From contig NC_134536.1 in NCBI RefSeq assembly GCF_050624435.1, positions 144,065,487 through 144,129,486 of the forward strand: 64,000 nucleotides of DNA, in the 5' to 3' direction. The first letter of the stretch is position 1. Each line of letters begins with the position of its first letter. Positions 56,728-64,000 of the stretch are shown piece by piece. The notes beneath the pieces are model-generated. The model was not told the DNA's origin. It ran no database searches and was given only the letters and a program-made list of their open reading frames with translations. The position numbers and the translations under genes were made by a program. The stretch is from Tenrec ecaudatus. Its lineage: Eukaryota; Chordata; Mammalia; Afrosoricida; Tenrecidae.

Positions 56728-58614
56728 ACCTAGCGGGAACTTGGACTATGTAGGTTAACTAGCGGGCACTTGGACTATCTAGGTTAACTAGCGTGCACTT
56801 GGACTATGTAGGTTCCTTAGCGGGCACTTGGACTATCTAGGTTGCCTAGCGGGCAGTTGGACGATATAGGTTAACTAGAGTGCCCTTGGAATATCTAGGT
56901 TACGTAACGGGCACTTGGTATATAGGTTAACTAGCGGGCACGTGGACTATGTAGGTTAACTAAAGGACACTTGGACTATCTAGGTTAACTAGTGGGCCCT
57001 TGGACTATGTAGGTTAACTAGCGGGCACTTGGACTATCTAGGTCAACTAGTGGGCCCTTGTACTATGTAGGTTAACTGGCGAGCACTTGGAATATCTAGG
57101 TTAACTAGCGGACCTTGGAATATGTAGGTTACCTAGTGGGCACTTGGATTATCTAGGTTAACTAACGGGCACTTGGAATATGCAGGTAACCTAGCGGGCA
57201 CTTGGACTGTCTAGGTTACCTAGCGGGCACTTGGACTTCTAGGTTAACGAACGGGCTCTTGGACTATGTAGGTTGCCTAGCGGGCACTTGGACTATCTAG
57301 GTTAGGTAACGGGCACTTGGACTATCTAGGTTACCTAACGGGCACTTTGACTATCTAGGTTACATAGCGTGCACTTGGACTATGTAGGTTAACTACCGAG
57401 CACTTGGACTCTAGGTTACCTAGCGGGCACTTGAACTATCTAGGTTACCTAGCGGGCCCTTGGACTATGTAGGTTTCCTAGCAGGCACTTGGACTATCTA
57501 GGTTAACGAACGGGCACTTGGACTATGTAGGTAACCTAGCGGGCACTTGGACAGTCTAGGTTACCTAGCGGGCACTTGGACTATCTAGGTTAACTAACAG
57601 GCACTTGGACGATGTAGGTTACCTAGCGGGCACTTGGACTATGTAGGATCCCTATCGGACATTTGGACTACTTAGGTTTCCTAGCGGGCACTTGGACTAT
57701 CTAGGTTAACTAGCGGGCACTTGGACTATCTAGGTCAACTAGTGGGCCCTTGTACTATGTAGGTTAACTGGCGAGCACTTGGAATATCTAGGTTAACTAG
57801 CGGACCTTGGAATATGTAGGTTAACTAGTGGGCCCTTGGACTATGTAGGTTTACTAGCTGGCACTTGGACGATCTAGGTTAACTAGAGGGCACTTGGACT
57901 ATCTAGGTTAACTAGCGGGCACTTGGATTATCATTGTTAACTAGCGGGCACTTGGACTATCTAGGTTAGCTAACGGGCACATGGACTAAGTCCGTCCAAT
58001 AGTGGGCACTTGGACTATCTAGGTTAACTAACGGGCACTAGGACTATCTAGGTTAACTAGCGGGCACTTGGACTATCTAGGTTACCTAGCTGGCACTTGG
58101 ACTATGAAGGTTCCCTAGCGGGCACTTGGACTATGTAGGTCAACTAGCGGGCTCTTGGACTATCTAGGTTAGCTAACTAGCATGTGGACTATATAGGTTA
58201 ACTAGCGGACACTTGCACGATCTAGGTTAACTAGCGGGCTCTTGCACTATGTAGGTTAACTAGCGGGCCCATTGACTATTTAGGTTAACTAGCGGGCACT
58301 TGGACGATCTATGTTACCTAGGGGGAACTTTGACTATATAGGTTAACTAGCGGGTACTTGGACTATCTAGGTTACATAGCAGGCACTTGGACTATGTACG
58401 TTCCCTAGCGGGCACTTGGACTATCTACCTTACCTAGCGGGCACTTGGACTATGTAGGTTCCCTAGCGGGCACTTGGACTATGTAGGTTAACTAGCGGGC
58501 ATTTGGACTATGTAGGTTACCTATCGGGCATTTGGACTATGTAGGTTACCTAGCCGGCCCTTGGACTACCTAGGTTACCTAGGGGGAACCTGGACTATGT
58601 AGGTTAACTAGTGG
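56728..58614. repeat. Satellite block F, rearranged edge of the array
   Basis: The last ~1.9 kb before the macrosatellite is still the 29-bp satellite but follows none of the long periods. It has its own short duplication: gttaactggcgagcacttgg at 57,071 recurs at 57,763, 692 bp away. The stretch from about 58,220 to 58,440 matches block E and C monomers found near 55,170, 49,180 and 36,435, including the rare ggcccattgactatttagg form, so it is a displaced copy. The final monomer reads tagtgggcgctt and leads straight into the macrosatellite. Confidence 0.85.
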
Positions 58615-58622
58615 GCGCTTCA
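58609..58622. other. Junction between satellite and ALMS1-like macrosatellite
   Basis: The satellite ends in gtgggcgctt, where a normal monomer would read gtgggcacttgg. From cttcaccc onward the sequence is macrosatellite. In the internal macrosatellite copies the same point reads cccaggcgcttcaccc (near 60,031, 61,441 and 62,853). The two sequences share ggc and ctt on either side of one or two bases, so the breakpoint lies within a few bases of microhomology. The macrosatellite copy at the join is cut inside its repeat unit, so the satellite joined an already existing tandem array or replaced its end. Confidence 0.85.
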
Positions 58623-59775
58623 CCCTTTACCCTAGACCAGTGAAACACTGTCTCTAAACATGCCCACATGCCTGTATCTATGCCCGTTTAAAGTTAACGC
58701 TAAACCGAAATCTTCTGTCCCACTATTTTGCAGCATTTTAAAGAAGTACACTGGGAAAGATTTTTCTGCAAGGAAGGAACTGCAGGCGGCCTGGCTGAAA
58801 TGAGAATATCATGCTGCACGAGCCGTTTGCCCTCAGATGTAGAAGTGTCATCAGTGGGCATCATAGAGAAACGGAACTTTAATAAGTGATCATCAATCTC
58901 TGTGAATTCCCTTTGTTCTAGACGCCTGAAATAATGAGTTGTCCAGAGTCACAGAAACCTCCACCGAGTGGTATTTATGCGGCGCGGGAACATGCCGGTA
59001 TAAGAGACTTCCAAAGAAGGCTGAACGTCCAAAATTGAATGATCATTGCCAGAAATGAAGTGGCAGCCGGATCAGACTGGGAAACTTCAGCTTCCATTAG
59101 ACAATGAAGATGTGAGAATCTGGTACGTCCACAATTCACGGTTTCCTTAGATCCATGAAATTCCGTGCTGAATTTTAGTCAGAAAATGAAAACTCCGGAG
59201 CCGCTGTTCAGCAGGCCCGGGTGTAGCTCCCAGAGGCACACTGGTGCTCCTCTAGAATTTGGATAAAAATCGTTTTCACTTGAATAAAGAACCTTGATCA
59301 AGTCAGGTGGGTCTTGACAATCGAAATTGCTGCGTTTGCCCGGTATACTCACGAGAACCCACCTGTGCTAGTCCATGGCGTATTCAGCACAGGAGTCTGC
59401 ATCGATTGAGCCAAGACAAAGGAAAGCTCAGGGAGGCAGCACCCGTGTAGAAAAGCATTTGTACTTGAAAGATGAGGCCAATGAGGTCAAAGGACAAAGC
59501 CATGGCAAACAGTTTTCATCAGGGCAGAATTTCACGGAGCAATATTGCTGGGAGAGAAAAGGCACCACCTGAGGGAGGCAAGCTCAACAAAACTACCTAG
59601 GGCAGGAGCCGGGTTGCCCCCAGGCACTAGGCGTGTCAGGCCTCAGCATTGTAAGGAGAGTTCCCTGAAGTCCCTGAGTGAAGTTTTCTCCGCTGTCCTA
59701 CGTCTACGTTCCTAAAATTTACTCTGCGGTTTCTGATGATCCTGGCTTATGAACGGCCACCATTCACCGTTCTCC
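58615..59775 (-). pseudogene. ALMS1-like pseudogene fragment, copy 1, C-terminal side lost at satellite junction
   Basis: The minus-strand sequence has the same order of ALMS1-like motifs as the better kept copy at 62,598 to 64,000: SPSNIAP and PWL codons at the 59,500 to 59,560 end, then the EEHQC, DLRK and LEQREF-like regions going down in coordinate. The C-terminal part, roughly the codons after the SGTEDF motif, is missing because the satellite begins at 58,614. Four extra bases around 58,930 put the LEQREF region in a different frame from the preceding VTQD-like codons, so the reading frame is broken. This copy differs from the others at more positions than copies 3 and 4 differ from each other. 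No promoter or splice structure can be supported. Confidence 0.72.
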
Positions 59776-61187
59776 TTACACTCGTGCGTCTCCATCGGCC
59801 TTAAAAGAAAGAGAGGACACGCAACTGCTGGCAGGTAAATTCAGCAAAGTTTGTCTCAACATAAAAGAGACAGCACTGTGGTGACCCGTCTTCCACGGTA
59901 AAACATTTCCTAGCGAACAAGGAATCTTCCCATCGCAATGACAATATGAGAGAATTGCCACCGATGGATTTGCCGCTGTGCCTACAAACATCATCTTGAG
60001 GCCATACAGTATTGAAGCACGGGAACCCAGGCGCTTCACCCTTTACCCTAGACCAGTGAACACTGTCTCTAAACATGCCCACATGCCTGTATCTATGCCC
60101 GTTTAAAGTTAACGCTAAACCGAAATCTTCTGTCCCACTATCTTGCAGCATTTTAAAGAAGTACACTGGGAAAGATTTTTCTGCAAGGAAGGAACTGCAG
60201 GCGGCATGGCTGAAATGAGAATATCATGCTGCACGAGCTCTTTGCCCTCCGATGTAGAAATGTCATCAGTGGGCATCATAGAGAAACGGGACTTTAATAA
60301 CTGATCATCAAACTCTGTGAATTCCCTTTGTTCTAGACGCCTGAAATAAAGAGTTGTCCTGAGTCACAGAAACCTCCACCGAGTGGTCTTGATGCGGCGA
60401 GGGAACATGCCGGTATAAGAGAATTCCGAAGAAGGCTGAACGTCCACAATTGAATGGTCATTGCCAGAAATGAAGTGGCAGCCGGATCAGACTGGGAAAC
60501 TTCAGCTTCCATTAGACAATGAAGATGTGAGAATCTGGTACATCCACAATTCACGGTTTCCTTAGATCCATGAAATTCCGTGCTGAATTTTAGTCAGAAA
60601 ATGAAAACTCCGGAGCCGCTGTTCAGCAGGCCCGGGTGTAGCTCCCAGAGGCACACTGGTGCTCCTCTAGAATTTGGATAAAAATCGTTTTCACTGGAAT
60701 AAAGAACCTTGATCAAGCCAGGTGGGTCTTGACAATCGAAATTGCTGCGTTTGCCCGGTATACTGACAAGAACCCACCTTTGCTAGTCCATGGCGCATTC
60801 AGCACAGGAATCTGCATCGATTGAGCCAAGACAAAGGAAAGCTCAGGGAGGCAGCACCCGTGTAGAAAAGCATTTGTACTTCAAAGATGAGGCCAATGAG
60901 GTGAAAGGACAAAGCCATGGCAGTTTTCATCATCGGCAGAATTTCACGGAGCAATATTGCTGGGAGAGAAAAGGCACCACCTGAGGGAGGCAAGCTCAAC
61001 AAAACTACCTAGGGCAGAAGCCGGGTTGCCCCCAGGCACTAGGCGTGTCAGGCCTCAGCATTGTAAGGAGAGTTCCCTGAAGTCCCTGAGTGAAGTTTTC
61101 TCCGCTGTCCTACGTCTACGTTCCTAAAATTTACTCTGCGCTTTCTGATGATTCTGGCTTATGAACGGCCACCATTCACCGTTCTCC
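59776..61187 (-). pseudogene. ALMS1-like pseudogene fragment, copy 2
   Basis: This full-length unit begins on the minus strand near 61,187 and ends at the taa stop at 59,776 after ...KADGDARV. It carries the LEQREF region near 60,330 with the four-base insertion shared with copy 1, so that region is frame-shifted. A one-base deletion near 60,060 (gaccagtgaacactg, where other copies read gaaacactg) joins two frames into a 121-codon open stretch, 60,166 to 59,801. That stretch runs from DSGTEDFGL through RDSV to SLRWEDSLFARK. It is best explained as chance fusion of decayed frames, not a working gene. The closing frame, 60,039 to 59,776, has the LPASSCVSSLSF motif typical of the family's C-side match. 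Confidence 0.75.
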
Positions 61188-62597
61188 TTACACTCGTGCG
61201 TCTCCATCGGACTTAAAAGAAAGGGAGGACACGCAACTGCTGGCAGGTAAATTCAGCAAAGTTTGTCTCAACACAAAAGAGACAGCACTGTGGTGACCCG
61301 TCTTCCACGGTAAAACAATTCCTAGCGAATAAGGAATCTTCCCATCGCAATGACAATATGAGAGAATTGCCACCGATGGATTTGCCGCTGTGCCTACACA
61401 TCATCTTGAGGCCATACAGTAGTGAAGCACGGGAACCCAGGCGCTTCACCCTTTACCCTACACCAGTGAAACACTGTCTCTAAACATGCCCACATGCCTG
61501 TACCTATGCCCGTTTAAAGTTAAGGCTAAACCGAAATCTTCTGTCCCACTATTTTGCAGCATTTTAAAGAAGTACACTGGGAAAGATTTTTCTGCATGGA
61601 AGAAACTGCAGGCGGCGTGGCTGAAATGAGAATATCATGCTGCACGAGCTCTTTGCCCTCAGATGTAGAAGTGTCATCAGTGGGCATCATAGAGAAACGG
61701 GACTTTAATAACTGATCATCAACCTCTGTAAATTCCCTTTGTTCTAGACCCCTGAAATAGTTGTCCTGAGTCACAGAAACCTTCAACGAGTGGTCTTGAT
61801 GCGGCGCTGGAACATGCCGGTATAAGAGAATTCCGAAGAAGGCTGAACGTCCACAATTGAATGATCATTGCCAGAAATGAAGTGGCAGCCGGATCAGACT
61901 GGGAAACTTCAGCTTCCATTAGACAATGAAGATGTGAGAATCTGGTACGTCCACAATTCACGGTTTCCTTAGATCCATGAAATTCCGTGCTGAATTTTAG
62001 TCAGAAAATGAAAACTCCGAAGCCGCTGTTCAGCAGGCCCGGGTGTAGCTCCCAGAGGCACACTGGTGCTCCTCTAGAATTTGGATAAAAATCGTTTTCA
62101 CTGGAATAAAGAACCTTGATCAAGCCAGGTGGGTCTTGACAATCGAAATTGCTGCGTTTGCCCGGTATACTGACAAGAACCCACCTGTGCTAGTCCATGG
62201 CGTATTCAGCACAGGAATCTGCATCGATTGAGCCAAGACAAAGGAAAGCTGAGGGAGGCAGCACCCGTGTAGAAAAGCATTTGTACTTCAAAGATGAGGC
62301 CAATGAGGTGAAAGGACAAAGCCATGGCAAAGAGTTTTCATCATGGGCAGAATTTCACGGAGCAATATTGCTGGGAGAGAAAAGGCACCACCTGAGGGAG
62401 GCACGCTCAACAAAACTACCTAAGGCAGGAGCCGGGTTGCCCCCAGGCACTAGGCGTGTCAGGCCTCAGCATTGTAAGGAGAGTTCCCTGAAGTCCCTGA
62501 GTGAAGTTTTCTCCGCTGTCCTGCGTCTACGTTCCTAAAATTTACTCTGCGCTTTCTGATGATCCTGGTTATGAACGGCCACCATTCACCGTTTTCC
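61188..62597 (-). pseudogene. ALMS1-like pseudogene fragment, copy 3
   Basis: Minus strand, ending at 61,188. The best frame, 61,786 to 61,526, reads KVSVTQDNYFRGLEQREF, then VDDQLLKSRF and ISATPPAVSS, which parallels the human ALMS1 order VTITPD, LEQREL, VDDQ, ASTPP. Upstream, the same frame is lost because this copy has ggtataagagaattcc where copy 4 has two fewer bases. A second frame, 61,449 to 61,213, and an overlapping one, 61,373 to 61,188, cover the C-side motifs. Near 61,400 it lacks three bases present in the other copies (ctacacatcatc versus ctacaaacatcatc, two bases by eye). It is nearly identical to copy 4 over their shared length. Confidence 0.77.
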
Positions 62598-64000
62598 TTA
62601 CACTCGTGCGTCTCCATCGGCCTTAAAAGAAAGGGAGGACACGCAACTGCTGGCAGGTAAATTCAGCAAAGTTTGTCTCAACACAAAAGAGACAGCTCTC
62701 CGGTGACCCGTCTTCCACGGTAAAACATTTCCTAGCGAATAAGGAACCTTCCCATCGCAATGACAATATGAGAGAATTGCCACCGATGGATTTGCCACTG
62801 TGCCTACAAACATCATCTTGAGGCCGAACAGTAGTGAAGCACGGGAACCCAGGCGCTTCACCCTTTACCCTACACCAGTGAAACACTGTCTCTAAACATG
62901 CCCACATGCCTGTACCTATGCCCGTTTAAAGTTAAGGCTAAACCGAAATCTTCTGTCCCACTATTTTGCAGCATTTTAAAGAAGTACACTGGGAAAGATT
63001 TTTCTGCATGGAAGAAACTGCAGGCGGCGTGGCTGAAATGAGAATATCATGCTGCACGAGCTCTTTGCCCTCAGATGTAGAAGTATCATCAGTGGGCATC
63101 ATAGAGAAACGGGACTTTAATAACTGATCATCAACTTCTGTAAATTCCCTTTGTTCTAGACCCCTGAAATAGTTGTCCTGAGTCACAGAAACCTTCACCG
63201 AGTGGTCTTGATGCGGCGCTGGAACATGCCGGTATGAGAATTCCGAAGAAGGCTGAACGTCCACAATTGAATGATCATTGCCAGAAATGAAGTGGCAGCC
63301 GGATCAGACTGGGAAACTTCAGCTTCCATTAGACAATGAAGATGTGAGAATCTGGTACGTCCACAATTCACGGTTTCCTTAGATCCATGAAATTCCGTGC
63401 TGAATTTTAGTCAGAAAATGAAAACTCCGAAGCCGCTGTTCAGCAGGCCCGGGTGTAGCTCCCAGAGGCACACTGGTGCTCCTCTAGAATTTGGATAAAA
63501 ATCGTTTTCACTGGAATAAAGAACCTTGATCAAGCCAGGTGGGTCTTGACAATCGAAATTGCTGCGTTTGCCCGGTATACTGACAAGAACCCACCTGTGC
63601 TAGTCCATGGCGTATTCAGCACAGGAATCTGCATCGATTGAGCCAAGACAAAGGAAAGCTCAGGGAGGCAGCACCCGTGTAGAAAAGCATTTGTACTTCA
63701 AAGATGAGGCCAATGAGGTGAAAGGACAAAGCCATGGCAAAGAGTTTTCATCATGGGCAGAATTTCACGGAGCAATATTGCTGGGAGAGAAAAGGCACCA
63801 CCTGAGGGAGGCACGCTCAACAAAACTACCTAAGGCAGGAGCCGGGTTGCCCCCAGGCACTAGGCGTGTCAGGCCTCAGCATTGTAAGGAGAGTTCCCTG
63901 AAGTCCCTGAGTGAAGTTTTCTCCGCTGTCCTGCGTCTACGTTCCTAAAATTTACTCTGCGCTTTCTGATGATCCTGGTTATGAACGGCCACCATTCACC
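62598..64000 (-). pseudogene. ALMS1-like pseudogene fragment, copy 4 (best preserved)
   Basis: Minus-strand codons match human ALMS1 in order, as I recall that protein: FSPSNIAP (63,768-63,791), PWL (63,723-63,737 region), EEHQC (63,470-63,484), DLRK (63,374-63,385), ISGND (63,274-63,288), PSSEF, LEQREF (63,142-63,159), VDDQ, ISATPP, SGTEDF near 62,945, LGSRASLLF near 62,845 and LPASSCVSSLSF...DGD up to 62,598. The human counterparts I recall include SPFQNFIP, EGSQC, DLKQK, ISDN, PSS, LEQREL, VDDQ, ASTPP, SGTLDERF, LGPKSSLDF and FASSSSVQQVTFSRGTDG. Frame changes occur between several of these blocks and an in-frame tga lies just before the ISGND block, so no complete protein is made. ALMS1 acts at centrosomes and ciliary basal bodies; the region matched is its long unstructured C-terminal half, mostly one large exon. 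The unit is shorter than that region, so internal deletions are likely. Confidence 0.8.
62938..63264 (-). pseudogene. Longest ALMS1-like open frame in the array (108 codons)
   Basis: An uninterrupted minus-strand frame begins at a gtg (63,264), with open codons for ISGND and HSI before it back to a tga, and ends at 62,938. It covers VDVQPSSEF, YRHVPAPHQDHSVKVSV, TQDNYFRGLEQREF, VDDQLLKSRFSMM and ISATPPAVSS, then drifts out of the ALMS1-like frame at SLKCCKIVG, where the neighbouring frame takes up the match (SGTEDF). No Kozak-type atg starts it. Two small deletions relative to copies 1 and 2 (4 bp) and copies 1 to 3 (2 bp) keep this frame open. It may be a relic of an exon interior, not a translated gene. 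Confidence 0.7.

Larger units (their letters stand above)
1..58614. repeat. 29-bp tandem satellite array (whole block)
   Basis: A continuous head-to-tail array of a 29-bp monomer, cttggactatctagg followed by ttaactagcgggca. All monomers lie in one direction, so the array is never inverted in this window. Common variants are ttacc, ttccc or cgtcccc in the middle, ctatg for ctatc, and tagtggg or tagcagg for tagcggg. Length variants (for example agcggcacttgg, cggaccttgg, cttggtatatagg, cttggactctagg) recur at fixed spacing and serve as landmarks for higher-order structure. No gene, transposon or unique sequence interrupts it. Dense tag stops on both strands rule out coding. I do not recognise this satellite as a named family. 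The absence of any insertion over 58 kb is typical of homogenised heterochromatin. Confidence 0.98.
58615..64000 (-). repeat. ~1.41-kb macrosatellite array, four copies, last cut by window edge
   Basis: The marker gcgcttcaccctttaccc begins at 58,615, 60,031, 61,441 and 62,853, giving units of 1,416, 1,410 and 1,412 bp and a fourth of at least 1,148 bp. All copies run the same way. Their sequence is ordinary complex DNA, unlike the 29-bp satellite, and I see no 29-bp sub-repeat in it. The minus strand reads as ALMS1-like protein fragments throughout. Indels pair the copies: 1 and 2 keep four extra bases near the LEQREF codons and read ctggcttatgaac, while 3 and 4 lack those bases and read ctggttatgaac. 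The array continues beyond the window. Confidence 0.96.

Noticed and set aside
1..58614. CRISPR array, suggested by a 29-bp repeat length
   Set aside because: Monomers abut directly with no unique spacers, there are no cas genes, and the array is tens of kilobases of degenerate satellite.
1..58614. CENP-B box in the monomer
   Set aside because: The monomer has cggg, but the ttcg half and the central a are not at the required positions on either strand in the forms I checked.
60799..61002. Minus-strand 67-codon hydrophobic frame as a membrane protein
   Set aside because: It lies in the wrong frame relative to the ALMS1-like motifs and is not open in the other copies at the same length.
63607..63948. 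113-codon plus-strand frame, also at 62,197-62,538 and shorter at 59,375 and 60,790
   Set aside because: It is antisense to the ALMS1-like reading. It recurs only because the units are copies, and copies 1 and 2 break it early. I see no domain in it.
58615..64000. Endogenous retrovirus or LTR origin of the 1.41-kb unit
   Set aside because: No primer-binding site, polypurine tract, terminal repeats or retroviral motifs are visible, and the minus strand fits ALMS1 instead.

Overview
The window is eukaryotic satellite DNA, almost certainly from a mammalian genome, and it holds no intact gene. There are two parts. Bases 1 to about 58,614 are one unbroken array of a 29-bp satellite. Bases 58,615 to 64,000 are a tandem array of a roughly 1.41-kb macrosatellite whose minus strand reads as a decayed, repeatedly duplicated fragment of the centrosome/basal-body gene ALMS1. 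That identification is based on residue patterns compared with human ALMS1 from memory; no search was run.

The 29-bp monomer reads cttggactatctagg followed by ttaactagcgggca. The main variants are ttaac/ttacc/ttccc in the middle and ctatc/ctatg at the start. Roughly two thousand monomers are present, all in the same orientation, with no gap, transposon or unique insert that I could see. Because nearly every monomer contains tag (and ctag, which gives tag on both strands), and 29 is not a multiple of 3, every frame is stopped repeatedly. This explains why more than 58 kb has almost no open frame.

The satellite is arranged in nested higher-order repeats (HORs), found by matching rare variant monomers. 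Block A (1 to ~10,650) has a 5,982-bp period plus an internal duplication. Block B (~10,650 to ~24,600) is an irregular mosaic. Block C (~24,600 to ~39,420) holds a 4,774-bp offset duplication and shares long stretches with later blocks. Block D (~39,426 to ~47,285) has a very regular 2,922-bp period. Block E (~47,290 to ~56,727) has an exact 5,983-bp offset, and parts of it also match block C at an offset of about 12,752 bp. Block F (~56,728 to 58,614) is a short rearranged edge.

At ~58,615 the satellite joins the macrosatellite inside a short shared stretch (gggcgctt). Three complete repeat periods (1,416, 1,410 and 1,412 bp) and a fourth cut by the window edge follow. On the minus strand the fragments match ALMS1 in order, from a region rich in SPxN...IP and PWL motifs through an LEQREF motif to a final ASSxxVxxxxF motif. 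All copies are broken by stops and frameshifts. Copies 3 and 4 are almost identical to each other, while 1 and 2 share other variants, so local homogenisation is visible.

Species and chromosome cannot be fixed from sequence alone. A heterochromatic, pericentromeric or sex-chromosome setting is an inference from this architecture.
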